Positions 27,018 to 39,205 of a stretch of DNA of 64,000 bases are shown in pieces (positions within the stretch are counted from its first letter, which is position 1; each line of letters opens with the position of its first letter). Where the stretch lies: positions 107,563-171,562 of the forward strand of contig CAJNOI010000167.1 in assembly GCA_905250115.1 (NCBI GenBank), read 5' to 3'. Made by a program: the position numbers and the translations under genes. The notes beneath the pieces are model-generated. The model was not told where the DNA came from. It made no database searches and saw only the letters and a program-made list of their open reading frames with translations. The DNA comes from Adineta steineri. Taxonomy: Eukaryota; Rotifera; Eurotatoria; Adinetida; Adinetidae.

Positions 27018-29122
27018 ATGAAAATTTCAAGTTTAATTTTGGTATTTTTCTACTATACTATAGTTTTAGTGTAAGTATCCAATATTATATTTAAAATATT
27101 AAATTCATTTTCATCGTTCTCTCTAATAGAAATATTTCCGAACAACAACAACTACCCAGTAATTAACTTAGAACTATTTTCATTCTTTTCTCTTGTTCTT
27201 CTCTTAGATAGCACAACGGTTTCGATATGTAATTTCACTGCATGTAACTCTCAATCGACACTATGTTCATCCAATCGTGATTGCGAATGTTTTTCATTGA
27301 CGATAAGTCCAAGTGTAGGAATTTGTGCTTTAGCTGTGTTGCGTTGTACCGATGTTGTCCGATGCAATACAGATAATCGAACATGTCCTATTGAAAATAC
27401 AGTCTGTGTGAACAGTACACGTTGTGGTCAACCAGTCTGCTATTCACTCGCTTTAGCAAATAAACTCGTTTGTCCAAGAAATACAACAGGTAAAAGATTG
27501 AGAGATATTGAAGATGATTTTTTCGTTTTCCCTTTGAATAGCTACGACAACGACAACAACAGTACGAACCACCACAACAACAGCACGAACCGCGACAACG
27601 AGTATGTATTTCTGTTTTTCAAAGTTGAACACGATTGAAACCGCTACCATTCGATGGATTTGCATTTTTTACTTACATCTCTTTTATAGCACGTGCAGGA
27701 GGCCTTACAAATACAACACCATCCATAACAAGTGGTAAGTGCGATTTTAATGCGTTCCTCGTTAGACCAAGGTTTAAATACATGTAGAATTCAAAGGTCT
27801 TATTCAAGTTTTTGACTTTTCGACTCTTTCACTATTCACAATGAGAAGGTAAGAGTGCGGATGCGGGATTAAGGATTTTACTCCCTCCCCCTCAGAGAAG
27901 TTCCTCTCACGCACATCCTTGCCTCCCTCGTTGTAATCAGTTGAATAGTGAAAAATTCGAAGATTCGAATTATGCGCTATTCAAAATTCGAAAAATATGT
28001 TATAAAGTTTTAAAATTCGATTCGAATTAAGAGTATCTCCCCCTCTTTTGGTGGGTGTGGGTGGGTGTTGGTATGACTGACAGACAAATACTTTTTTCAC
28101 ACTAAAACACACACACATCCTCAAGATTCAATTTTATTTCAGAATCGTGACTTTTGAGTGACCTTGAATAGAAGATTGATATATGTAGATCCTATTATCG
28201 CTATCTACAATAGATCGCACACAGCGTTGCGTCATTCCTGCTCTACATCTATTCCATCTCTAAATTTCTCAAAATGCTATTCGAACTCAGTGTCTAGGAA
28301 ACCATGATCTTCTGAATGACATTTTAAAGCAAGGAGAGTTTCAATATTTATCTCTAAAATCGCTATTTTTGTCCTTGTATTATAATCTCCCTTGAGAAAC
28401 CACTATGATTATTACTAGACAAGATTCAAATCAATGAAATTATTTCATATAATTTCAAACCAATGTCAAATAACAGTATTAGAAACTTAAGCAACTGTTA
28501 CCAATAAATATCATATTTATTAAGACATTCCTACGAGTAAAATGGTCTTCTATTATCGATTGCTCTTTTTCTTCTCTTTGCATGTACAAAAGGATAGAAA
28601 AGTTCTCACCATAGAGAATCAATATGTTTGCATCAAAGCATTTTTCGTGACGCGAATAAACTCTTTTGCCATAAAAGGCTAAACCATAAGTATTTTTAGA
28701 GGGTATACATCTGTTAATTTTGTTTGATCTCTCTTAATTTTCCCCATTTCAGCTGAATTTGAATTATTTTAGACTAGTGCAGATAAGGGCAAGTGTCATC
28801 GAATAATCTTACCTGACCTTGATTCGTAAGAATTAGCTACCTCGCTTTTAAGCTGGTGCCAGATAGTCCCATTTCAATCAGAATTTTCGAATGATAGCAT
28901 TATTTCTTTTCTTTCGCACGTTTGTGAATAGTGCATTTCAAATTTACGATCGAACATGATCGATTTTTAGCATTGTTGTCCTTATAATATTTATCTATTA
29001 ATACTATTTTTTTAATTTTAGCTCCTTGCAGTACTGCTTCTTGTACTCCTTGTACTTATACTAAATATAATTATACTTGTCTTAATCTTGATGGTCGTAC
29101 TCTTAATGCTTATATTCCCTGA
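27018..29122 (+). CDS. Secreted Cys-rich protein with Thr-rich linker
   Basis: I do not recognise the family. Exons: 27018-27070, 27130-27158, 27208-27489, 27542-27601, 27690-27734, 29022-29122; 189 residues. Residues 1-18 (MKISSLILVFFYYTIVLV) form a signal peptide. Exon 3 encodes a compact domain with 13 cysteines and several N-glycosylation sequons. Exon 4 is almost all Thr/Ala/Arg (mucin-like), and the last exon adds four cysteines (ACSTASCTPCTYT-like spacing) before the stop. All exon junctions are in phase. The last intron is 1287 bp, far longer than the others, and contains a telomere-like hairpin at 28050-28127. The layout suggests an extracellular or cuticle/mucus protein; that is inference. 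Exons 1, 3 and 6 are the most secure. Confidence 0.6.
28050..28127. repeat. Telomere-like hairpin, diverged copy
   Basis: Left arm GTGGGTGTGGGTGGGTGT; right arm CACACTAAAACACACACACA followed by CCTCAAGATT, the same border as the copy at 14788. It sits inside the last intron of the secreted-protein gene. Confidence 0.6.
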
Positions 29123-29530
29123 GACAGAATATAGCTTGGCTTGATTTTCCGTGTACCAACAGCAACAATCTCACGTAAAATCAATCAGAAACATTTATAT
29201 TATAACTTTTTTTTCGTGAAAATATACTTTATTCTCAATTCTATTTTTTTAAAATAATCTGTATGTGAGCAACTTTCATTTTGTTCTTCTATTTTTCTAC
29301 TAACTATCTAGAAGTAACTTCTTTTTATTAGCTATCATCCATTCGATTATATTCTTTTGTTTCACTATATAATTATTCGAATTAGAAACTTAAATAAAAA
29401 CTTAAATTCATAAGTTAGTACATAATTGAGTTAATTGCATAAGAGGAACGTAATATTAATCAAAAATGGTGAAGAAATAAGAAATTAATAACTGTGATGC
29501 TTCGCTAGTCAAAAATGGTCTTATCGAACG

Positions 29531-29709
29531 TTGTACGGAGTTCGTTATTAACTTTTTTTGTCTTTTTTTCATGCATATGCAGTGTTAAGGTTATGATGAC
29601 AGAATGGCTGGGTGATGCTACTAGTAAGAGAGATCAACAGATTGTCTCTTTCCTCCATCCTGTCATAACCATCTTGCACTTTCGTGATAAATATACTTTC
29701 TCCGTACAA
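29531..29709. mobile_element. Small nested inverted-repeat element
   Basis: Outer arms TTGTACGGAG (29531-29540) and CTCCGTACAA (29700-29709) are perfect reverse complements. Inner arms at 29587-29607 and 29655-29675 (AAGGTTATGATGACAGAATGG against its imperfect complement) pair with a few mismatches. The open frame across it is most likely a by-product of the palindrome. Confidence 0.5.
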
Positions 29710-30514
29710 TTGTAATATACGTTGTTATGTTTATAAATGATTCATAAAATAAATCGATTCTTCGATATATCGTCTTTTCGAGTCATTATCATTGTCAATG
29801 ATAAATACTTCAGTTAAATTCATTCAGGGTTCACAGACCAAAAGGTTATGCATGAAATGTTTCTGTAAAACCTCGAAAAAATTGAGATGCTTTTTATATC
29901 TACTTAATCATGCACAGTTCAAGGAAAATCAGAAATCAATAATAGTTATGTTGTTTTAAGCAATATCTTCGTAAAAGAAGATTCTTTTTAAATAGTGACT
30001 CGAACTGATTATTTATGACTAAATGAAACTCAGTTTAGGATGTAGAAAATATCCTGTGAGAAAATAATTTCTTGAGCTTAATATCCAGTTCATGTTGAGC
30101 AAACTATTTATTTAGATGACTTTTTGCGGCAATAAAAAGTATTTAGTTTATTTCGAAAATAATCTAAATTGAAAGGTGCGTTTACTGTTAGTAGTTTGTT
30201 AATAAAATTTCAATTAGACATCGTAATCAAACACACCAAAGATGAGATCTAAAAAAATATCATCATTAGGAAAAAATCTAATAGAAATCGCCAAGTCAGA
30301 AAGTGTTCTGAAAAAATATCGAAATTCGGAACTTTTCCTCTAATTCGCTGAGATATAGCAACTTTGAATCAAATGTACGTATGCATATCCATTCTTGCTG
30401 GTGTTGTGTCATCATTTTCTATTTTATTCGTTTATGCTGTGATATTCTTTTATTTATATAAAATCTCATTTCTCCATAATAAAGCTATTAGCATAACCCT
30501 TGAGGGTTAAGGAT

Positions 30515-30577
30515 GAGTGGGTGTAAGTGTAGGTATGTGATATATATAGTCTTCATACCCACACTCACGCCTACACA
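30515..30577. repeat. Telomere-like hairpin, diverged copy
   Basis: GTGGGTGTAAGTGTAGGTAT on the left pairs with ATACCCACACTCACGCCTAC on the right, around a loop with TATATATAGTCTTC. Confidence 0.65.
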
Positions 30578-30890
30578 GATAATACATCGATGTTATTTTT
30601 ATATAAATTGGAATTAGATAAAATTGATGACTATCTCCACGATATTGGAGGATCATTTGTCTTCATGTAACCCAATCATTTATAAAAAATCTTTCATTTT
30701 AAAATTTTTCAAAGAAAATTTAGTTTTCTTTTATCCCAGAAGAAGAGATCATATTTTAGTAATACTTTCAATTTCGATAGAATAAATATCATTATTCAAC
30801 TGTACCCACAAATTAATTTTCAATGACAAAGTCAGATAGTCAAGATTATACTTTAGTAAAAGTGAAATCGACCGATTATACTTCTTTGAT

Positions 30891-30937
30891 GATGGGTGTG
30901 AATGTGGATCTTCTATAATCTCTACACTCACACCCTC
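30891..30937. repeat. Telomere-like hairpin, short copy
   Basis: GATGGGTGTGAATGTGGA and TCTACACTCACACCCTC are near-perfect reverse complements around a loop containing TTCTATAA. Confidence 0.75.
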
Positions 30938-31626
30938 AACATGACAAGTTCAGATACATCACAAGAAAGAAAAGAATTTCTTCTGTGTATTCTGAAAATC
31001 CTTTCAAATAGTCAAAAATTATTCAATATGAAAATATGTTGTTGGTTTAGAAATATCAAGCGAGACGCTTCTAGCGTTAGAAAAATCTTTCTTTCAATAT
31101 TTCATGTCATTGTTTACGAAAGAGCATACTAAAATATTTTATTATTACTGAAATGATGCTTAACTATATTCAATGATTGATGTAAAATTTCTAAAACTTG
31201 CAATAATGATCTTCTAGAGTACCAGAATATCGACGAAAATCAAAATATATTTCTTGTTTTCAAGTATTGATTGGTTTTCCTATGATCGAATTCGTATAGA
31301 AAAGTAAAAACAATTATCACTCACAATATTGCAAATGATTGTTAAACAAGGCTTTATTTAACTTTTTTTGAAGACATACACAGAAACAGACTATTGATCA
31401 CTAAAGCAAAAGCAAAAAATCGAATACATAGATAACATTGAGACATTTACGATCATTTGTACAGATAGAATGACATAGAACTATACAAAAATGGCTTTGG
31501 GTGAAGATAATGTTGAACATCTTTGTTCGATTCCAAATAGAAGTGGGAATGTATAATTGGTATGCAAGTCACTAATAAACGTCATTGAGCAGCAGGAATA
31601 GTCAACAGTCGTCCTACGTTTGGATT

Positions 31627-32538
31627 TTAAGTTACAGTGCTAACTCTGTTCATTGGTCGCATCCGAATAAGATTCTTTATTTTGCTTACTAATTCTGGTT
31701 GTGAACTGAGACATATCATTGGCAAAAAAAGTGGAATAAAATACGGAGCAAATTGCATTGCTTCCAAATGATCAATCATAAATGACGGTTGTACAGTCAT
31801 TTCAATAAATAGTGTACTAACCAAAGGTAACCAAATTGCCAAATAAAATGATGAGATTACCCATAGTTGTAATACCATTTTACGATGACGTCGCCAGTTC
31901 ACTCCTTGTTGTCGGGACATCTTTTGATAGATCACTCGAATAACTAACGTTACATTGGCCAATATAATGGTTACACTGGGCAGGGTAATATTGAAGAGAA
32001 AAGCAAATTCACTTAAAGCCTTGTTTCCATAAGAACATGGAAAACCACAAAGAATTCGACTAAAATCCCATACATTCGTGCACCATGGATTGATCACTAT
32101 TATGATGAAGTTAAATAATGGTGCCCAAATCACACAGAAAACTATAGGAATGAAATGAAAAATCCATCTTTTCCATCGCTNNNNNNNNNNCTTATCAAAT
32201 ACTTGATGTGCATGAAAAATGATTAAATGTCGTTCGACAGAGATCCATGCGTTTAAAAATAATCCGACTGCATTCAGTGAGTATTCACAATATGTCCACC
32301 ATACACAGTATCCATTTGTTGCTGGCGAAACGTAGTTCAAATAATAATAACTCATTGGCATCGGCAGTTGCAGAGTCAATTGCAAAAAATTAACAATGAG
32401 TAGGATGATCCATCCATGATTTTTGAGTTGTGCACTAACCGGACGATTCAAAGCAAAGTAAACAAATAGGATAACTGATACAGAGATTGCTGGAATCTCC
32501 AAAACAATCATGGGAATAAATCTGCTTCTGGATTCCAT
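31627..32538 (-). CDS. Intronless rhodopsin-like GPCR with assembly gap
   Basis: 303 residues in one exon, starting MESRSRF. Seven hydrophobic segments are visible: about residues 10-28, 42-60, 85-105, 125-145, 170-195, 225-245 and 260-280. The TM3 end reads WISVERHLIIFH, so the DRY-type motif is ERH. A conserved-looking Cys in the extracellular part before TM3 (GYCVWW) and Cys residues in extracellular loop 2 fit a class A receptor. TM7 lacks NPxxY and reads LPMICLSSQPE instead. Ten Ns at 32181-32190 fall in the second intracellular loop; the frame resumes only if the gap length is right. The ligand cannot be told; peptide-receptor-like orphan families of this kind are large in rotifers. An intronless gene among intron-rich neighbours suggests a retro-derived or expanded family. 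Confidence 0.82.
   Translation of the reverse strand: MESRSRFIPMIVLEIPAISVSVILFVYFALNRPVSAQLKNHGWIILLIVNFLQLTLQLPMPMSYYYLNYVSPATNGYCVWWTYCEYSLNAVGLFLNAWISVERHLIIFHAHQVFDKXXXXRWKRWIFHFIPIVFCVIWAPLFNFIIIVINPWCTNVWDFSRILCGFPCSYGNKALSEFAFLFNITLPSVTIILANVTLVIRVIYQKMSRQQGVNWRRHRKMVLQLWVISSFYLAIWLPLVSTLFIEMTVQPSFMIDHLEAMQFAPYFIPLFLPMICLSSQPELVSKIKNLIRMRPMNRVSTVT
32181..32190. other. Assembly gap (10 N)
   Basis: Run of ten undetermined bases inside the GPCR gene. Its true length is unknown. Confidence 0.99.
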
Positions 32539-33133
32539 GACGGTTATAAAAAGTAATGAGCAAAGGAATAAGTATTCTACTAGATGCTCTTTTCTTATTG
32601 AAGACGAGAAAGAAAAATGTAGTGCACATATATTTTAAGTTTAATTATTAATATATATATCTGAATGTCATCGAAGCATTCTTCTGAATTCCGAAACATA
32701 CACTTTCACTAATTATTGTATGAATAATCATCTGTTTTTCTATTTCATCTTCAGTCATTCCTAACTTAAAATACTTTAATCTTGACAGGAAACGGAACAC
32801 TTTACACTTTATGAATAGCTAACCTTAAATTTTGAAGTTAACATTTTCATTTTCTATTTCTCTATGTTTGATATATGTCATTTATGTAATTTGCAGGATA
32901 ATTATAGTTTCTTTCTTTGCTAGACAGTCATATACTGTGGAGATTTAGCTTCTTCAAGCTCTGATTACTGACGTCAATGAAATTCCTTCTAATTATATAT
33001 TATTTACATTTCATTTCTTTAGTTGATATCGTTAAAAACAACATCAATGCACTATAGCATACAAACGAAGAAATGTATTCGAGAAAAATAAATTATTTTA
33101 GTAGAAAGAAAGATAAATTCTGAATAACAATAG

Positions 33134-33380
33134 TAATAATTGTAGAATTTTCGAACTTGTCCGATAGCATGACAGTCATTAACAATACCAAGTAACATCT
33201 TAAACTTTGATTTTTAATCATTTTAATGTAATCTTGATAATTAATATAAATTGATGAGATCAAATTCCAAAAGACAGTAACAGATGAAGATTATATAACC
33301 CTGTATGTTGCTTAAAAAACTTAAGCAAGTATAACTGCTTAATATGTGATAAACTAAGTTCGAAAATTCTACAATTATTA
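33134..33380. mobile_element. MITE with 25-bp perfect inverted repeats
   Basis: The 25 bases at 33134-33158 (starting TAATAATTGTAGAATTTTCG) recur exactly in reverse complement at 33356-33380. The interior has a further hairpin (GCTTAAAAAACTTAAGC). No coding capacity. Identical arms imply recent movement or conversion. Confidence 0.85.
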
Positions 33381-34028
33381 TTTATCAAATAAATGATGTT
33401 TATTTACAATGCATCAAAATTTATCTTTCTTCCTTCTAAAACAAACGAAGAATTTAATAAACAACAGTATCGGACGTATTTGTTTAGATGAAACTATCTG
33501 CAACTGAATTATGTAGACATTTTTGAACGACATTCTCTGTGTGGAAAACGTTGTCTTAAGTGATTAGAAAATGGTGCCGTTTGAGATTATTTCCGGCAAA
33601 TAATGAGAAATTATTTTGATGGCATTTTGTTTTTATGTAGCGTCTCAATTAAGAGTGGCTGTGGGTACGATTGATTTTTTTCTCAATAATATGAAATGTT
33701 GAATATTGTTCAAGGGACGAGTTATTTTGTAAAATGTTTGAATTAGAAAAGTACATTACGAAATCTGATATAGCAAATTCATGGTGTTGTGAACGGGGGA
33801 GCAATCTCAATCACATAGTGCTCCTGTAATATTAGTTTCCTTCTGTACGTGAGGGTTGTAGTGGGCAAAGAAAAAGAAAAGTCGGAAGCGATTTTCAGGT
33901 GCAAATCGCTTTTGAGTTGAGATTATGTGCTTTCTTGAAACTGCAGAGCTATAAACTCTCTTGAGAGAGTATATGCATGTACATAACTTATATGTGTCGA
34001 GATATTTTATTTTTATGAGGTTTCTTTT

Positions 34029-34084
34029 GAGTATGGTTGTGGTTGTGAGTGTTGTCATCGTCTCACATCCATACCCATCTAACC
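34029..34084. repeat. Telomere-like hairpin, diverged copy
   Basis: GAGTATGGTTGTGGTTGTGAG on the left pairs imperfectly with CTCACATCCATACCCATCTA on the right around a short loop. Confidence 0.55.
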
Positions 34085-35226
34085 TTACAAATATTTGTGG
34101 TTTTTGGTCATGCACTGAACAATCAGTTTTATTTATTGATATTTAATCAATAAAAAACAAAAAAAATATCGGAATTTATTTATAAGATTAGAAGTACACT
34201 TAAGTAGCAGACTATGAACCGATAATGGACTCTTTTCAATGATTCTCATATCTGAAAGATAGCAGCATCGATGGGAAGTGTGTGTAAACCGAGAGCTACA
34301 AGGTTTTAAGAAATCTTTTAAAAGTTTGTTTTACAATTTTACAGAAATAGAATTATTGGTGGAATTTTTCAAAATCGACTAAATATTTTTTGTTAATGAA
34401 GAACAATATAACAGCTTTTCTATATTCTCATTTATTTTATTTATTAATCTTTTTACTTCGATTCTTGAAGACTGTACAAATGTTTATGAATAATTTGAAA
34501 AGGATTTGAATGATCTTGAAGCCACAATAACAATATAGTTTAGAGTAGACTTTCGAAATTTTCGACAACATTAATGAATTTAATCTTTTAGAATGAAAAT
34601 GTATTAGTACCTGTTTCAAAATAGAAGGCTCGTGGATATTTTTTGAATAATTTTCGATAGGAATAAGATGGAGTACTGTGGTTTTTACCATTGCAAAGAG
34701 ACAATGAAGGTACATCAAAAATTCTCTAAAAGATTTCTCCGATAGTTCTAGAATGCTGACGACAATCATTAAATTCATATTATGTTTTTCTTAGAGCTTT
34801 AGATGTCTTAGAGAAATGTTCCGATGTGTTTTCATTGTCTCTTTTCAACGATATAAACTACAGCTCTCCATCGTATTCCTATTGAAAGTTATTAAAAAAT
34901 TATCCATCTGCCTTTTATTTTGAAATGAGCAGTAATTACAATGGGAATTCAACGAATCATTCATATGTTTTATAATGAATTATTTGTACTAAATCAACCG
35001 AATTTTTATTTATTCATTGAAAATAATTTCAAATAATATCGATCTAATACCTATCTGAACAATATATTTTCTTGTCAATTATAAATAAAACATTAAAATG
35101 AGCCTCTAAAGAAAACACTTATATACACAAAGAAAAGACAATCAAACGGTGAATTTTGCTGGATTTTTCATGAAAGAACAATGATTTTTGTATGACTAGA
35201 TTTGATTTGCTTATATGTCAATTGAA

Positions 35227-38200
35227 TTACTCATGTTCCTCTGGTATGGTTATTTTTCGTTCTTTATTAGTTCGTCCACCAAGACATTTTTGAAAAAATT
35301 GTCGTTGATAATGAAGAAAATCATTATATATAATTGGATCTTCTTCAAAATAATGACTAGCATCTGGATAAACCTGTTTTTTTTGTAATAAAAAAAATCA
35401 AATTTATTTTTTTAAAAATAAGTTTCGATTATACTTTAAAATCAAAATTCATATCAGTATCAGTGAATGATTTAGCTAATGTTGCTGAATGTTTAAAATG
35501 TACAATTTCTAAAAGAAAAGAATGAAAATCTTTTAAAAATTACATTTTTTCTATACCGTCTGCTGTTCCATGTACAATAGCTAAACTTTTATTTTGAATA
35601 TTGAATCGATGAGACTTCAAAAACAAAAAAATAAAATTCAACAATTTTCTTTTCAATTACTTACTGATTTAAAATCCATATTTATTCCATTAATCTGTTC
35701 GCTAAAAGTTGCATCTATAACATTGATATTATTGATTAAATATTTATATATATAGAATTAAAACTTACAATAATAAGATAGATCATATACAGGTGATTGA
35801 AGAAATGCACATATATATTCATCTTTATTTTTATTATTTTCTTCTAATAGTTTCAATGCAATAATAGCAGCTGGACCCTACAGAAGATGAATTGAAATAA
35901 TACATGATTATTTATAAAAATTCTTACTTGTGCTCTCAGTCCAAATCTTGTATTATTCAAAGTTTCACTAAATTTTTTATCATTCCATTTTAAATGTCTA
36001 TATAAAACAACATAACATTAATAAAAAATTCGTCTAATTCTATTCTTACTGTGCAACTTTAAGATAATCTTCATGTTGTCGTTCAAACCAATTTTGAAAA
36101 TTAGATTTCATATAACTTTCATCTTGTCCTGTACTACCATGTGCATCAAATAAAACAATACTAATATTATCTTGAATAACTTGAATAAAACTAAACAAAG
36201 TAAAATAGATTTTTATATAATATTTTCGTGACTCTATTGTTATACTCGGCTAATGGTAAAATATATTTTTTATTTACACGTTGATCATACAATCGATTAT
36301 TTCTAGAAAAATAATTAATAATATTCAATTGAATTCAGAATTTCTTACATTGTTACAATAACTGGATATGATGCAATTGTTTTATTCGGAGTATAATTTG
36401 GAGGTAAAATAATCATACCATTACCGACTATTTCATTTATAACGATAATAAATATAATCAGAGATCTTATATTAATTTTACCTGTGTTTTTGTCATCTAA
36501 TGGTACTGAAAAATAATCAATATAAGGCATCAATCGTTCAGTTGTCCATTCTCGAAATGGTTCATTATCATTGATAAGTACTAAAAAATAAAATCAGTTT
36601 CAATCGACATATTAATTTTTGTTTTTACCGAGCTTGTCCGTTTGATTATATAATGTTGAATAAGGAATTGATGGTCCAAAACATTCTAATATATGATAAC
36701 TTCCTTTACCAAGACTAAATTGAGCATTAGCATATCCACATGAATCATTACAAGATAAACATTCAATATCTGTATTATTATCTGTATATGTCCATCTAGT
36801 TTTTAACAAAACAAAATAAACTTTAAACAAAAAAAAACAAATATATTCTTACCGATAAAGTTGTTTTTCTAAAGTATCATTTTGATATGACCCAGTGAAA
36901 TAAACTCGATTGAAATTATCAACATGAATTATTTCATCTGCATTTATATCTTCTGATGATTTTGCATTGATTTGTGGGTACTAAAAATAAATTTCATTGT
37001 TCAAACTTTTTTTTTGTTATTCAATAACCTACAGATTGATTAAAATGTATTCGTACAACCCGTGGAAATGATTTTTGTATCGACGATTTATCGCTATTTA
37101 ATAAATCGAAACGTATTATATAAGCATATGTTCCATTGGACGAAAAATATGGTTTTAGAAATCGTGCTAATAAATATCCTTTTCCTGTTTCTTCAATAAA
37201 TTTTGATTTCAAAATTATTTTATCAGCAACAATTTCATATAGTTGAATTACACTTGAATTTCTTATACGATTACCATAAACAATTGAAAAATATGTATCA
37301 TGATACCAAACAATATGATAAATGTATATATCAGATATTTTTCTAAATTAAAATAAGATGAATACGAAAAAAGAAAAACAAAATAAATCTTACAATTTTT
37401 CATATTCAATGGGTCGTGGTACACGAATAGTTTTTTTCGATCTGGTATTAAAAATATAAACATCAAGTAACGGAATTGGATCATTATATTTCGGATATGG
37501 TACAGAATATAAGTCATCATTTTCAGATATAAAATCATATTTTAAATAATAATTTTTAGGTACATTTGTTAGATTTATTTTAATAAAAGCTAAATAACGA
37601 TCTGTTGGTGACCAAAATAACAGATTATTTCGATTGAAAATTTCATCTAGGAGAAAAAAATGAAGTTTTGTTTTAGAATACAATCAAAAAAAAACTATGA
37701 AAGCATCTCAGAGATGCCCATCGCGGTTAGGATCCTGCCGCGCCGCGGCCGCGATGGTCACAAAAAGTGAGCTAGACATTTGGAGTTTACGGATGTCTAG
37801 TTTTCCACGAAAATCTCAGCTCAGAACCTGAACTATCTGTTTCTGATTGCTCGTATAAATACTCTTGGTTACGCTGAATCGACCGATGTTATTCAAGAAA
37901 AAAAAATGCAGTTAAACTTTGGAATTTATTGAAATATCACGAAGTCGTAAACTCCAAATTTCAAGCTCACTTTTTTTTTGACGTGCCGCGATAGTACTTT
38001 GAAAAAATCTTCGAATTTCGAAGGCTGCGATCGGTTTAAACTAGAATGACTCCTGCCAATCAATAAGATTCGTCAAGTCTTATCGTCCTGCATATATAAA
38101 CGTCGAAATTTTGTATAAACTTTCTGAGTTTGAAATTTCTGCCGCGCTGCGATGGACATCTCTGATGTATCTTAATTGTTCTAGACTTCCTGAAAGTTCA

Positions 38201-39205
38201 CTGTACTTCCGTCGACATCTCTCCTACAAGTTTGTTATATTTGATTTTTAATCTTACATTCATAAATCCATTCGACAAGACCATTATGAATAGTATTTTG
38301 ATTACCATCTGATGTTATTCTATAACTTGTTTTTCTTGTAATATTATATATATAAATATCAAAATTATGAGTAAATGCCTAGAAAAAAAAACATAACATT
38401 ATTGGTATCGTCAGATACAAGACGATAACATACGAATAGATTATCTGAATGAGAATATACTACAGTTGATACGGCTAGTTTCTGATTATCTGTAGATATT
38501 ATTGATGCAATTAATTTTGTTTTCTCATAAATATCATATTGATATTCAGTATAATACGGACGAATCTAATTTATAAAAAACAAAAAAAATTAAATTTAAA
38601 TTTAAATTTCTATTACTTTTTCTTTTTTAATTGGTACGAGAATATATCGAGTTAATGGTGAAACTATTCCATGATCAATATATTCTTGTTGTATAAAATC
38701 TGTTTTAAATAATAATTTATTTGTCAGTGTATCACAATTATAAATCCATATTGAATTATTTGTATTCAAATATGAAAAATATTTATCAGATATCCATGTA
38801 CCATTCCAACTATTTTTTTTATAAAAATCAAATTAAATCAAAATACAAAAATATACTTACGGTTTAGGTGGTTTAATTTTAAATATATCTTGTTCAGTAA
38901 TTGTAAGGTATGGTTTTCTATACGGAATTTCTTCTGCAACAAAATAATTATATCGAAAGAAAAATAAAAAAATCTTTCTTACGTTTATTGGTTAACACGA
39001 TTGCTCCAAGAATCAATGAACAAACAAAGGCAATAACAATAAATGCAATACTTAATCCTTTCCAATTTTGTTTTTTACTTGAACCACCAACCAATTCCTA
39101 GACAATAAAATTTATTCGTTCATTAATTGATTCATAAAAATAGTTTATCACATAAAAAATACAAAGTCTTACAAATTTCGTTTTTTGTTTCTCAGATAAA
39201 AACAT
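35227..39205 (-). CDS. DPP4-family protein without catalytic serine (DPP6/DPP10-like)
   Basis: Type II membrane protein of the prolyl oligopeptidase S9B family. Exons: 39173-39205, 38983-39097, 38861-38933, 38617-38809, 38434-38565, 38258-38378, 37394-37646, 37033-37342, 36853-36980, 36629-36795, 36482-36580, 36349-36427, 36246-36302, 36050-36190, 35928-35997, 35769-35877, 35665-35714, 35557-35614, 35435-35508, 35227-35373; 802 residues with this first exon. A short cytoplasmic tail, one TM (LSIAFIVIAFVCSLILGAIV), an eight-bladed propeller and an alpha/beta-hydrolase domain follow. Asp (HGTADEIVHF) and His (PDASHYF) of the triad remain, but the nucleophile motif GWSYGG is replaced by GLRAQG, and the EE of DPP4 (YEEE) reads YEYE. 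It is probably inactive as a peptidase. At least four further candidate first exons lie upstream. The 611-bp intron 6 holds an inverted-repeat element. Confidence 0.9.
37704..38167. mobile_element. Nested inverted-repeat element in a DPP intron
   Basis: Ends CATCTCAGAGATGCCCATCG (37704) and GCGATGGACATCTCTGATG (to 38167) are reverse complements with few differences. A second inverted pair lies inside: AGTGAGCTAGACATTTGGAG near 37767 against TCCAAATTTCAAGCTCACT near 37950. Locally GC-rich (CCGCGCCGCGGCCGCG), unlike its surroundings. No coding capacity. Confidence 0.75.

Larger units (their letters stand above)
29123..31626. other. Intergenic spacer with three inverted repeats
   Basis: AT-rich region between the secreted-protein gene and the GPCR. 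It holds an inverted repeat at 29531-29709 and two telomere-like hairpins at 30515-30577 and 30891-30937. No convincing coding sequence. Confidence 0.5.
32539..35226. other. Intergenic spacer
   Basis: Contains a MITE with perfect arms (33134-33380) and a telomere-like hairpin (34029-34084). Open frames at 33807-34146 and 34437-34778 show no family features and no splice context, and I do not annotate them. Confidence 0.5.

Noticed and set aside
29515-29715. 66-codon open frame with a hydrophobic start
   Set aside because: It coincides with a nested inverted repeat and has no splice partners.
34437-34778. 113-codon minus-strand open frame
   Set aside because: Biased Leu/Ile/Lys composition, no motif and no neighbouring exons; could be a decayed gene but I cannot support it.
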